In this document: piece by piece, positions 42,248 to 52,946 of the stretch
How positions within the stretch are numbered: the first letter of the stretch is position 1
How the letters are laid out: each line of letters starts with the position of its first letter
Origin: Duganella sacchari
GTDB lineage: Bacteria > Pseudomonadota > Gammaproteobacteria > Burkholderiales > Burkholderiaceae_D
Direction: 5' to 3'
Length of the DNA: 64,000 nucleotides
Assembly (NCBI RefSeq): GCF_900143065.1
Contig: NZ_FRCX01000002.1
Span: 124,001-188,000, forward strand
Notes under the pieces: generated by a model
Told to the model about the DNA's origin: nothing
What the model saw: the letters and a program-made list of their open reading frames with translations, nothing else
Databases searched by the model: none
Position numbers and translations under genes: made by a program

Positions 42248-43456
42248 TCAGGAGCTGGCTTGACCCACCAGTCCCCGGTTTTGTGCACGGTTGAGTTTAG
42301 GGTGCACAATCGGAATCGTCAACATGGTGCTGCCGGCCGCCATCAGCAACAGTGCGGTAAAGGTCTCGTTGGTGATGATTTGCTTGTCCAGCAGGATGTT
42401 GGCAAACACGATCTCGATCAGGCCCTTGGACTGCAGCAGCCAGCCGATGATCGAGGCTTCGCCTTTTTTCCAGTTCAGCACTTTGCCGGCCAGGTGGGCG
42501 CCGGCCAGCTTGCCGCCGACCGAAGCGAACAGCAGCAGCCCCGCCACGAAGAACACCGAGTAGCCGCCCAGGTCCCACTTGGTGCGCAGGCCCGTGCTCA
42601 GGAAGAATACCGGCATCAGCACCAGCAGCACGTTTTTGAACAGCGCGTCCAGCTTTTCCTGGCCGAACCATTCCGCGTCCATGACCACGCCTGCCAGGAA
42701 AGCGCCCACCATGAAGTGCAGACCGGCCCAGTCGGCGCCAAACGAGCAGGCGATCAGCCAGATCACGGCCACGTACCAGCGGTCGCTTTCGTCCAGGCGC
42801 GCCATCAGGCGGCGGAACACAAAGGTCAGCGTGGCAAACGCCACCAGGAAGCCGGCCTGGCGGCCCACGCGCTCCCAGTCCAGCATAATCAGCGCCAGCA
42901 CGCCCCAGATGGCGACGTCATCCAGGCTGGCATAGCGCAGGATGCGCTGGCCCATGGGCTGGCGCAGGATGTCGAGTTTTTCCAGCAGCAGCACCAGCAC
43001 CGGCAGCGCGGTCACGGCGCAGGCCATGCCGGTGCCCAGCATGAATTGCCAGTTGGCGGCCTTGGCGCCCATCCAGCCCTGGTAGTTCATGAGCAGCAGG
43101 GCGGCGGCGCAACCGAACAGCAGCGGCACGCCCAGCGACAGGCCGGCGGTGGTGACGCTTTCGCGGCGGTATTGCCAGACTGTTTTCAGATCCAGCTCGA
43201 TACCGGCCAGCATCACGAACAGCATCACGCCCCATTGGGCAATGCCGTTGAGGGTTTTGACCACATCGGGATTGAACAGGAATTTGTAGTAATCGGGCAT
43301 GGTGGCGCCGAGCACGCCAGGGCCAAGAATGATGCCCATGATGATCTGCACGATCACCAGCGGTGCGAAGTAATCGGTTTTGCCCAGCCGCCAGACCAGG
43401 TAAGGGGCAACGAAAATCAGCAGCATCGCCAGCAGGAAAATTTCGGTGGTACTCAT
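42248..43456 (-). CDS. Cation:proton antiporter (CPA2/Kef type)
   Basis: A 402-residue membrane transporter with about 12 hydrophobic helices and the CPA2 family pattern, including IILGPGVLG in helix 3, MLFVMLAGIELDL in the helix 4 region, and SLDDVAIWGVLALIMLDW with the Asp pair expected of proton-coupled exchange. No TrkA-N or other regulatory domain is attached. It likely exchanges Na+ or K+ for H+ across the inner membrane. It is read toward the kfrA-like gene and starts behind AAGGAGAC. Confidence 0.92.
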   Translation of the reverse strand: MSTTEIFLLAMLLIFVAPYLVWRLGKTDYFAPLVIVQIIMGIILGPGVLGATMPDYYKFLFNPDVVKTLNGIAQWGVMLFVMLAGIELDLKTVWQYRRESVTTAGLSLGVPLLFGCAAALLLMNYQGWMGAKAANWQFMLGTGMACAVTALPVLVLLLEKLDILRQPMGQRILRYASLDDVAIWGVLALIMLDWERVGRQAGFLVAFATLTFVFRRLMARLDESDRWYVAVIWLIACSFGADWAGLHFMVGAFLAGVVMDAEWFGQEKLDALFKNVLLVLMPVFFLSTGLRTKWDLGGYSVFFVAGLLLFASVGGKLAGAHLAGKVLNWKKGEASIIGWLLQSKGLIEIVFANILLDKQIITNETFTALLLMAAGSTMLTIPIVHPKLNRAQNRGLVGQASS

Positions 43457-43600
43457 AGGTCTCCTTTTGTTTTTGTAACGTAATTACATAACGTGAGGCG
43501 ATGGTAGCCGAGTATTAACAAGCCGAAAAGTGTTTTTGATATCGGCAGTGGTATCGTTTCCACAACTCGGGCGCACGGCGGGATCGGTTACAATCCCGGC

Positions 43601-44380
43601 ATGTATATCGACTCTCATTGCCACATCAATTTCCCCGAGCTGGCTGCTCGCATGCCGGACATCCTGGCCCAGATGGCGCACAACAAGGTCACCCATGCGC
43701 TGTGCGTGTCGGTGGACTTGCCGGATTTCCCGCAGGTGCTGGCGCTGGCGCACCAGTATCCGCACATCTACGCCTCGGTGGGCGTGCATCCGGATTATGA
43801 AGACACGCCGGAGCCCACCGTCGAGCAGCTGGTGGCGCTGGCGGATGACCCCAAGATCATCGCGATCGGCGAGACCGGGCTGGACTACTTCCGCCTGGAA
43901 GGCGACCTGGAATGGCAGCGTGAGCGCTTCCGCACCCACATCAAGGCCTCGCGCATCACCCGCAAGCCCTTGATTATCCATACCCGCAGCGCCAGCGAAG
44001 ACACCATCCGCATCATGCGCGAAGAGGGCGCCGGCACGGAGGCGGGCGGCGTGGCGGGCGTGATGCACTGCTTTACCGAGTCGCTGGAAGTGGCGAAGGC
44101 CGCCATCGCGATGGGCTTTTATATTTCCTTCTCGGGCATCGTGACCTTCAAGAGCGCCAAGGAGTTGCAGGCAGTGGCGCTGGAACTGCCGCTGGAACGC
44201 ATCCTCATCGAAACCGACTCGCCCTACCTGGCGCCGGTGCCGTACCGCGGCAGGATGAATGAGCCGGGCTTTGTTGCGCACGTGGCCGAATACATCGCCA
44301 AGCTCAAAGGCGTGCCAGTGGAAGAGGTCGCTGCGCAGACCACGGCCAATTTCCGCACGCTGTTCAACGTTGCAGAATGA
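43601..44380 (+). CDS. TatD-family metal-dependent hydrolase/DNase
   Basis: A 259-residue TIM-barrel hydrolase. Metal ligands are His6 and His8 (SHCHINF), Glu91 (IGETGLDYF), a His in IIHTRSA, a His in MHCFTES and an Asp in IETDSPYLAP. TatD proteins are 3'-5' exonucleases that can act in DNA repair. In many relatives tatD directly follows pilZ; here about 2.4 kb separate them. It overlaps the ankyrin gene by four bases. Confidence 0.94.
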   Translation: MYIDSHCHINFPELAARMPDILAQMAHNKVTHALCVSVDLPDFPQVLALAHQYPHIYASVGVHPDYEDTPEPTVEQLVALADDPKIIAIGETGLDYFRLEGDLEWQRERFRTHIKASRITRKPLIIHTRSASEDTIRIMREEGAGTEAGGVAGVMHCFTESLEVAKAAIAMGFYISFSGIVTFKSAKELQAVALELPLERILIETDSPYLAPVPYRGRMNEPGFVAHVAEYIAKLKGVPVEEVAAQTTANFRTLFNVAE

Positions 44381-45042
44381 TGCGCCGCCGCCTCATTCTG
44401 CTGGGCTTGGCCGCCGCCTTGAGTGCACCGGCTTTTGCCAGCGGGCAGAGCGACGACGAGGTTGACTTCTTCCGTGCCGCCCAGCTGGACGCGGTGAGCC
44501 GCGTGCAGACCGCGCTGCTGCGTGGCGTCAGCCCGAATGTCCGTGATCCCAACGGTGAGACGGGCCTGATTGTCGCGATGCGTTACGAGTCGCTCAAGGT
44601 GGCGCGCCTGCTCATGGACCAGCCCGGCATCGATCTGGAAGCCAAGGCGCCCAACGGCAATACCGCGCTGATGATGGCTGCCTTCCGCACCAACAAGCAG
44701 GCCGTGCTGGAGATGCTCCAGCGCGGCGCCCAGGTCAACCAGAAGGGCTGGACGGCATTACATTACGCCGCCGCCGCGGGCAGCGTGGAAATCACCACCA
44801 TCCTGCTGGACAAGTACGCCTACATCGACGCCGAAACCCCGTCCGGCATGACGCCGCTCATGATCGCCGCGCGCGAAGGCCAGGAAGACGTGGTGGCGCT
44901 GCTGCTCAAGGAGGGCGCCGACGCCACTCTCAAAGATGGCGGCTTCCACCTCACGGCCGCCGAGTTTGCGCTGAAGGCCGACAAGCCCTGGATCGCCAAA
45001 ACCATCAACGCCTTCCTGGCGGCAAAGCAGGCGAAGCCATAA
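44377..45042 (+). CDS. Exported ankyrin-repeat protein
   Basis: A 221-residue protein with an N-terminal signal peptide (MMRRRLILLGLAAALSAPAFA) and about five ankyrin repeats between residues 35 and 205. Clear units include DPNGETGLIVAMRYESLKVA, APNGNTALMMAAFRTNKQAV, KGWTALHYAAAAGSVEITT and TPSGMTPLMIAAREGQEDVV. It should be periplasmic and bind another protein; the partner is unknown. It is translationally coupled to tatD. Confidence 0.9.
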   Translation: MMRRRLILLGLAAALSAPAFASGQSDDEVDFFRAAQLDAVSRVQTALLRGVSPNVRDPNGETGLIVAMRYESLKVARLLMDQPGIDLEAKAPNGNTALMMAAFRTNKQAVLEMLQRGAQVNQKGWTALHYAAAAGSVEITTILLDKYAYIDAETPSGMTPLMIAAREGQEDVVALLLKEGADATLKDGGFHLTAAEFALKADKPWIAKTINAFLAAKQAKP

Positions 45043-45092
45043 ATAACGTAACGCGTGACGGTATTTGGGTGAGCGATTGAATTGACGGGTAT

Positions 45093-45126
45093 TTGTTGCC
45101 CAGCTCACTGCATGGTGGGGCAACAA
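45093..45126 (+). repeat. Perfect 9-bp inverted repeat before the methyltransferase gene
   Basis: TTGTTGCCC and GGGCAACAA enclose a 16-base loop. It lies 50 bases after the ankyrin gene and 42 before the next start, with only a weak T run. It may be a terminator or a leader hairpin. Confidence 0.5.
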
Positions 45127-45167
45127 TCTTAACGATAATGTCCTTAGAGCACTCACCAAGGACCACC

Positions 45168-46088
45168 ATGCTGAACGAACGCGAAATTGAAAGCTGCTAT
45201 CTGGGGCAGTTTATTCCAGTCCACTACCATCACAATATGCTGATGGATCAGAACCGCATGCACGGGTTCAAGTCAGCCATCGACTATGCCGTGAAGCCGG
45301 GCATGAAGGTGCTGGAGCTTGGTGGTGGCACGGGCGTGCTGTCGTGGTTTGCGGCCGCCAAGGCGGCCAAGGTGTATTGCGTCGAATTCAATCCGGACAT
45401 GGTCAAGGAAGCGCGCAAGTTCCTGGCCATGAATCCCAACGGCGAAAAAGTCGAAGTCGTCCACGCGGATGCGTTTGAATACCTGCCGCCGGAACCGGTC
45501 GATGTGGTGATCTGCGAAATGATCCACGTCGGCATGCTGCGTGAAAAACAGGTGGAAGTGATTGAATCGTTCAAGCGCCGTTATACCGAGCGCTTCGGCG
45601 GCCCGCTGCCGGTGTTCCTGCCGGAAGCCGTCATCATGGCAGTGCAGCCGCTGCAGCAGGAATACGACTTTGAAGGCTTTTACGCGCCGATCGTGCAGTT
45701 CCAGGAAACCACGGTGATCTACCCGGGCACGGTGGAAATGGCGCCGCCGGCCGTCTACAGCATCATCGATTTCAACCAGCCGAACGAGCTGATGTATTCG
45801 TGGCAGGGCAAGTTCGTGGTTGAGCGCAATGGCGAGATCAATGCCATGCGCTTTGTCACCAAGAACATTCTGGCGGTGGTGCAGGAGCGTTCCACTACCA
45901 TCGACTGGCTCAACCACTACATGACGCTGCCACTGGCCACGCCCGTCAAGGCGCGTGAAGGCGATGTGCTGCAGGTGAGCTTCCAGTACCGCGCCGGTGG
46001 CGCAATTCCATCGCTGCAAGCCTCGCTCAAGGCCGAGATCCTGTACGAAGCCACGCTGCAACCCACGCGCGTCCCTGCTTACGCGTAA
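45168..46088 (+). CDS. Protein arginine methyltransferase-like SAM enzyme
   Basis: A 306-residue class I methyltransferase. The SAM motif is VLELGGGTGVLSWFAA (about 48-63), preceded by HNMLMDQNRMHGFKSAI, which resembles the PRMT segment before motif I. CEMIHVGMLRE places Glu117 and Glu126 nine residues apart, the same spacing as the double-E loop that holds arginine in PRMTs. The C-terminal part, with TTIDWLNHYM and LATPVKAREGD, resembles the PRMT barrel around its THW loop. The target is unknown. The start at 45168 has AAGGA upstream; two earlier in-frame ATGs are weaker. Confidence 0.75.
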   Translation: MLNEREIESCYLGQFIPVHYHHNMLMDQNRMHGFKSAIDYAVKPGMKVLELGGGTGVLSWFAAAKAAKVYCVEFNPDMVKEARKFLAMNPNGEKVEVVHADAFEYLPPEPVDVVICEMIHVGMLREKQVEVIESFKRRYTERFGGPLPVFLPEAVIMAVQPLQQEYDFEGFYAPIVQFQETTVIYPGTVEMAPPAVYSIIDFNQPNELMYSWQGKFVVERNGEINAMRFVTKNILAVVQERSTTIDWLNHYMTLPLATPVKAREGDVLQVSFQYRAGGAIPSLQASLKAEILYEATLQPTRVPAYA

Positions 46089-46145
46089 AAAGTCCCCACG
46101 ACGGCCGGTCGGGAGCGTATATTTCGCCTTTTAAGCGAGAAATAT

Positions 46146-46394
46146 ATGACCCAGACCGACCAACGTTACCTGATCCAGCAAAACAAACTTGTCGATGGCG
46201 AGGCCAAACCGCCCGTGTTTGCCAAAGTCATGCGCAGCAAGGAAGGCGTGTTTGAAGGCGTGTCCTTCATCAAATCCAAGGAAAAGGCCTCGGTGCTGAC
46301 CATCGATGAAGCCAACCAGGCGATTGCCTGGGCCAACCAGAAAAAGCCCAACGCCAAAGAGTACGTCACCAAAATCATCTGCCTGGGCCAGTAG
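46146..46394 (+). CDS. Small hypothetical protein, 82 residues
   Basis: A short cytoplasmic-looking protein, MTQTDQRYLIQQNKLVDG onward, rich in Lys, Gln and Glu, with no signal peptide or membrane helix. I do not recognise the family. Codon use is like the neighbours and the frame is clean. It starts 57 bases after the methyltransferase gene on the same strand. Confidence 0.6.
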   Translation: MTQTDQRYLIQQNKLVDGEAKPPVFAKVMRSKEGVFEGVSFIKSKEKASVLTIDEANQAIAWANQKKPNAKEYVTKIICLGQ

Positions 46395-46523
46395 GCTGCC
46401 GTTTATCCCCTGAAAGCAGCGCTTGGTCAGCGTTTTTATGCAGCTGGTCGCACAGAAATTGCCCCCGATGGGTCGCTTGATTAAAGTGACACCATAGAAA
46501 AACAACCATTTCGGGAGCGTCTC

Positions 46524-46721
46524 ATGCTGAGTTTCATGCTGTGGCTGATGTTGCTGTTCCTGTGCTGGCCGCTGGCGCTGCTGGCGCTGGTGCTGTATCC
46601 CTTCTTCTGGCTGATTACCTTGCCGTTCCGCCTGATCGGCATTGGGGTCGAAGGTCTGTTTGAGCTGCTGCGCGCCATTGTCATGCTGCCGGCGCGCATC
46701 CTGGGTGGCTCGCCCCGTTAG
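46524..46721 (+). CDS. Small membrane protein, 65 residues
   Basis: A very hydrophobic protein with one or two helices (about residues 3-38) and a C-terminal amphipathic helix (GLFELLRAIVMLPARIL). GGGAG lies before the ATG. Function unknown. It overlaps the 3' end of the convergent phospholipase gene by four bases. Confidence 0.6.
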   Translation: MLSFMLWLMLLFLCWPLALLALVLYPFFWLITLPFRLIGIGVEGLFELLRAIVMLPARILGGSPR

Positions 46722-47839
46722 AAGTTGACCAGGAATCCCGCGCCCAGGGATTTCTGCGAATAGTTGTAGTCGATCAGGCTCTGCCCGTAGCCGCTGAAGC
46801 CCTGCACATAGCCCTTGAGATTGGCGGCCAGCGGGAAGGCCCAGCCGAACTGCAGCGCGCCGTGGCGCGTGCTGAAGTTGCGGCGCCCCATGACGGACAG
46901 TTCATGACCGTCAAAACGGTAGGTGGCGCGAACGTCGCCGTGGCCCATGAAGTCCGTGATGTCGATGTTGTCATTGTCCGAGCGGGCGTTATCCAGCCGC
47001 TTCCATAGGCGGAACGACACGCCGAACTTGCCTTTCTCCGCTCCCACTTCCGCGTAAATCCGGTTCCAGCTGCGCGACAGCGTCGAGGTCTGGCCATTCG
47101 ACTGGTGGTTCAGCGCCAGCGTCAGATAACGCACGTCCAGCACGCCCAGGTCCAGCGCCAGCGGCGTGGTCAGCATCAGCTCGGGCTGGTAATTGGTTTC
47201 GCGGAAGGGACTCGAGGCCGCGCGGTTGTAGGCTTGCCAGAAGCTGTTCTGGGTGTAGCCGAACCACAGGTCCACCGGCGAGCTCATGAGCTGCTCGATC
47301 AGCTTCATCTTGCAACTGATCTGATAAGTCAGTTCGACGTGCTTGGATTTGATGCCGGCGGGCGTAAAGTCCTTAAAAGGCGCATCATTGGAGCTGGTGC
47401 TGTAATTTGCCAGCAGCAGGTAGGTGTCATGGTGCGGACGGAAATTGAACACGCCGCGTTTGGCGGAGCGGTCCAGTTCCCATTCCTGCACCATGCGCGA
47501 GACCGTGTCTTCGGGCGGAATGGTGGTCAGCGCCGCGACCTTGGGCGGCACCTTGGGTTCCGGCGGCGGCGCCGACGGCTGGGTGCGGGCTGGCGCATCG
47601 GCGGCTTCCGCCACCTTGTCGGCGGCGCCGACGGCCAGTGGGGCCACCGCGTTCTCGCCGGCCGCCTGCACTGTCGGCGCGGTCTTGGACAGGCCATCGT
47701 AGCAGGCGAGGCGGGCGCTGGCGTCACCCAGCACGGCGCAACGTTCCAGCCGTAGTTCGAGGTCGGAAGCCTGGGCTAAAGCCAGAGCCGGCGCTATGCC
47801 CAAGGTCAGGAGGAGGGTAGTTTTTGGTGGTACACGCAT
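46718..47839 (-). CDS. pldA: Outer-membrane phospholipase A1
   Basis: A 373-residue outer-membrane phospholipase (OMPLA). The signal peptide (about 1-22) is followed by a Pro/Ala-rich linker (about 50-105) that is longer than in the E. coli enzyme, and then the 12-strand barrel. The active site is NHQSNGQ with His245 and Ser247; an Asn in the following strand (SWNRIYAEV) completes the triad. The protein ends in Phe (FLVNF), as expected for BAM substrates. It hydrolyses phospholipids that reach the outer leaflet. Confidence 0.94.
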   Translation of the reverse strand: MRVPPKTTLLLTLGIAPALALAQASDLELRLERCAVLGDASARLACYDGLSKTAPTVQAAGENAVAPLAVGAADKVAEAADAPARTQPSAPPPEPKVPPKVAALTTIPPEDTVSRMVQEWELDRSAKRGVFNFRPHHDTYLLLANYSTSSNDAPFKDFTPAGIKSKHVELTYQISCKMKLIEQLMSSPVDLWFGYTQNSFWQAYNRAASSPFRETNYQPELMLTTPLALDLGVLDVRYLTLALNHQSNGQTSTLSRSWNRIYAEVGAEKGKFGVSFRLWKRLDNARSDNDNIDITDFMGHGDVRATYRFDGHELSVMGRRNFSTRHGALQFGWAFPLAANLKGYVQGFSGYGQSLIDYNYSQKSLGAGFLVNF

Positions 47840-47988
47840 GCAGTTTTTCCAGATGAGAGTTAAGCTGTTTGATTATGTTACAGACTACATTAATTGCCAT
47901 TGATTATGTCGCACGCTAAACAGGCTCTTGATTTCGGTGACTATTGCCGCAATTGAGACTTCCCATAGCAGATCCCAAGGAGATCGTG

Positions 47989-50096
<2,108 letters not shown>

Positions 50097-50100
<4 letters not shown>

Positions 50101-50585
50101 AAGGCTTTGAGTTTGAGCTGTACAGAGATGCCGCCGTACAGGCGGTCTTTGTAGGTCGGTATGATGGCGACATTGACGCCGACCCGCTCATATTCATAGC
50201 TCAGTGTCGGAATGGCGGCGGGGAACCAGCCGCCATTCCGCATTTTGGGATAGCCGTCAAAGCCGCCCAGCACGGCGCCGATGCGTACCGGGCCAACCTT
50301 GAATGGCTGGTAGTAGATGCCCGCATAGTTGGAGTAAGCGCGGTCGCTGTTGTAGAAACGGCCGGCGGTGACCGAGGCGACTGTCGAGAAACGCCATTCC
50401 GCCCCAAGGCCGCCATTCGCGCCGTTGAGGTCTTTGTCGCGCTGGAAGTGGTAGGTGTAAAAACCGCCATTGATCCAGACTTCTTTCAGTGGCGCCGGTT
50501 CTATGGTCTCAAAGGTGTCGGCCAGGGCCGTACCGGAAACGCAGGCCAGCAGGGCCAGTCCGGCGATACGCAAACTTTTAATCAT
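50097..50585 (-). CDS. Small outer-membrane beta-barrel protein, PagP-like shape
   Basis: A 162-residue exported protein. Signal peptide [22 protein letters not shown]; the mature part consists of alternating aromatic strands ([39 protein letters not shown]) and ends LKLKAF, with the terminal Phe of outer-membrane barrels. Length and the C-terminal run [22 protein letters not shown] recall PagP, the lipid A palmitoyltransferase. I cannot confirm the catalytic His/Asp/Ser, so I keep only the shape. It overlaps the convergent EF-G gene by four bases. Confidence 0.65.
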
Positions 50586-50644
50586 CCGTCGCTTTCTTCT
50601 TCCAGGTTGATAGACGCTGGATTATAGCCGTGTATCATGCAAGC

Positions 50645-51883
50645 ATGAAACTATGCTTCCTGACCTGCGCCGTGATGCTGGCGCTGCCCGGCGCCGGCGC
50701 CAGTGCCGCACCAGACGCGGAGTGGCGCGGCCTGCTCGACGTGCGCGCGGTCGACTCCGACGCCGGCCGCAGCTTCCTGGACAGTGGCCTGGGCAAGACA
50801 CGCTATGACCAGAATTCGCCGCGGCTCAGCATCGGCCAGGCCGTGTTGCGCGGCGACGTGGATGTGCTGGACAGCGTGAGCGCCAGCCTGGAGCTCAGCG
50901 CCGATCAGCAGCATCGCGGCATTGTCGACGTGCGCGAGGCCTATCTTTCGTGGAATCCGGTGCCGGCCGGCGCCTGGAAGACCCGCGTCAAGGCCGGCTT
51001 CTTCTTTCCGCCGACCAGTGTGGAACTCGATTACGACAGCGTGGGCTGGGTGCCCAAGCGCACCATTTCCAGTTCCGCCATCAACAGCTGGATCGGCGAG
51101 GAGCTGCGGACCAATGGCATTGAATGGAGTGCACGGCGGCTGGGCCGCTACAGTGGCGCGCCGTACGATGTCGGTGTGCTGGCTGCCGTCTACACCGGCA
51201 ACGACCCTACCGGCACACTTTTATCCTGGCGCGGCTGGTCGATCAGCGACCGTATCGCTGGCCGTAACGACACCGTGAAGCTGGCTGACCTGCCAGTGTA
51301 CCGGCCGCCGAACGGCTTCCTGCTGCGCCAGTGGCGCGACATCCATCCGTTCCGCGAGATTGACGGCAAGCTGGGCTACTACGTCGGCGCCAATCTGAAT
51401 TTCGGCACACGGCTGGAACTGGCCGCGCTGCATTACGATAATCTGGCCGATCCGCAGGTGGTGAAGGACTGGCAATACGGCTGGCGTACGCGTTTCGACC
51501 ATCTCAGCGCCGTCTGGCGTCCGCAGGGCGCGTGGGAGTTGTCGATGCAGGCCATGCGCGGGGATACCATCATGGGACGCAATGGCGTCGGGCTGGATTT
51601 TCAGTCATGGTTCGTGCTGGCCAGCCATCCGCTGGGGCCAGGCACGGCGGCAGTGCGCTATGACCGTTTCAGCACCAGCGAGCATGACCTGATTCCATCC
51701 GATCCGAACAATGAAGTCGGCTATGGCGTTGCGCTGGCTTACGACTGGCCGCTGGCCGAGCGCCTGTCGCTGATGACGGAAGCGCTGCTGGTGCGCAGCG
51801 ACCGGCCGGCGCGCTCGCTGGTGGGCGAGGCGCCGGTGCAGAAGGAGCGCAGCCTGACGGTATCGCTGCGCTGGACGTTTTAA
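50645..51883 (+). CDS. Porin-like outer-membrane protein
   Basis: A 412-residue exported protein. Signal peptide MKLCFLTCAVMLALPGAGASA; the mature part is a long beta barrel of alternating aromatic/polar strands, ending in LTVSLRWTF with the C-terminal Phe signature. It resembles the phosphate-selective/sugar porin group rather than general trimeric porins, but I cannot name a substrate. It follows the divergent small-barrel gene and overlaps the convergent acyltransferase gene by four bases. Confidence 0.8.
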   Translation: MKLCFLTCAVMLALPGAGASAAPDAEWRGLLDVRAVDSDAGRSFLDSGLGKTRYDQNSPRLSIGQAVLRGDVDVLDSVSASLELSADQQHRGIVDVREAYLSWNPVPAGAWKTRVKAGFFFPPTSVELDYDSVGWVPKRTISSSAINSWIGEELRTNGIEWSARRLGRYSGAPYDVGVLAAVYTGNDPTGTLLSWRGWSISDRIAGRNDTVKLADLPVYRPPNGFLLRQWRDIHPFREIDGKLGYYVGANLNFGTRLELAALHYDNLADPQVVKDWQYGWRTRFDHLSAVWRPQGAWELSMQAMRGDTIMGRNGVGLDFQSWFVLASHPLGPGTAAVRYDRFSTSEHDLIPSDPNNEVGYGVALAYDWPLAERLSLMTEALLVRSDRPARSLVGEAPVQKERSLTVSLRWTF

Positions 51884-52941
51884 ATCGTCAGGCGCCAGCT
51901 GCGTTTGTACGCGTAAACCATCGCCAGCCAGAACACGCCGGTGAACGCGGCAGCGAAGGCCATCGAGGCAAACTCCGGCCCGAATAACGGTTCCAGCGGC
52001 GCGCGGAATACGTTCTGATACAGCGGCGTGATGATGCCGCTGCCGGTGAGCAGGCAGGTCGCAATCCAGGAACCGGCATAGGCCGCAATGGCATTCACGC
52101 CCATTGCGCGGCCCAGCGGCGGCCAGCCGCGCACGTCGATCAGTTGGTAGGCAAGGGCGATCACGAGCATGCCGAAGCCGCCAGTCCACAGCACAAACGA
52201 CGAGGTCCACAACTGCTTGTTGAATGGAAGCGCTACCGCCCATGCGCCGCCAATCAGCATGGCGGCAACGCCGGCCCATCCCAGTCTGGCGATGCGTTGC
52301 TGGCGTATCCAGTCGCCGGCGCGCATGCCAAGGATGACGGTGGCCAGCGCCGGCAGGGTACTGAATATGCCCTCCGGTTCGTGCGCCAGTCCGGTGGCGG
52401 CGTCGTATTGGTAGGCCAGGTGACCAAGCAGCGCGGTATCGATGCGGTCAGCCAGGTTCACGACCGGTTCGACGCCGCCGCTGGCAGCCAGCAAGGCCCA
52501 GTAGCCAAGCAGGATGGCGGCCAGTGCAGCCCATTGCGCGCGCACGCTGCGCAGGTAAATCGCCATGAGGCCGGCCACGGCGAAGCAGAAGCCGATGCGC
52601 TGCAACACGCCAAGCAGGCGGAAATCCCGCCCATGCAGCAGCACTGCAGCAATCACATTGAGGGCGATGCCAAGCAGGATGATGCGGCCGCCGCGCAGCA
52701 GCGCGGCGCGTGCCATGGGTTGGGCCGGTGCACCCGCATCCAGTTGCCGCCCCAGCGCGAGCTGGATGGAAACGCCGACGATCAGCATAAAAATGGGGAA
52801 AATGAAATCGGCCGGCGTGCAGCCATGCCATTCCGCGTGCTCCAGCCACGGGTAGACGTGCGACCAGTCGCCCGCGTCGTTCACCAGCAGCATGGCGGCC
52901 ACGGTCAGGCCCCGCACGGCGTCGATAGAATTGATACGCAT
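51880..52941 (-). CDS. NagX/HGSNAT-like membrane acyltransferase (copy 1)
   Basis: A 353-residue polytopic membrane protein of the heparan-alpha-glucosaminide N-acetyltransferase-like group (COG4299, NagX). Diagnostic are RINSIDAVRGLTVAAMLLVN at the N-terminus and EWHGCTPADFIFPIFMLIVG, whose His is the likely acetyl acceptor. There are about ten further helices. Relatives sit in N-acetylglucosamine or plant-sugar utilisation loci beside TonB receptors. It lies five bases after copy 2 and is probably co-transcribed with it and the receptor. Confidence 0.88.
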   Translation of the reverse strand: MRINSIDAVRGLTVAAMLLVNDAGDWSHVYPWLEHAEWHGCTPADFIFPIFMLIVGVSIQLALGRQLDAGAPAQPMARAALLRGGRIILLGIALNVIAAVLLHGRDFRLLGVLQRIGFCFAVAGLMAIYLRSVRAQWAALAAILLGYWALLAASGGVEPVVNLADRIDTALLGHLAYQYDAATGLAHEPEGIFSTLPALATVILGMRAGDWIRQQRIARLGWAGVAAMLIGGAWAVALPFNKQLWTSSFVLWTGGFGMLVIALAYQLIDVRGWPPLGRAMGVNAIAAYAGSWIATCLLTGSGIITPLYQNVFRAPLEPLFGPEFASMAFAAAFTGVFWLAMVYAYKRSWRLTI

Positions 52942-52946
52942 AGTGT

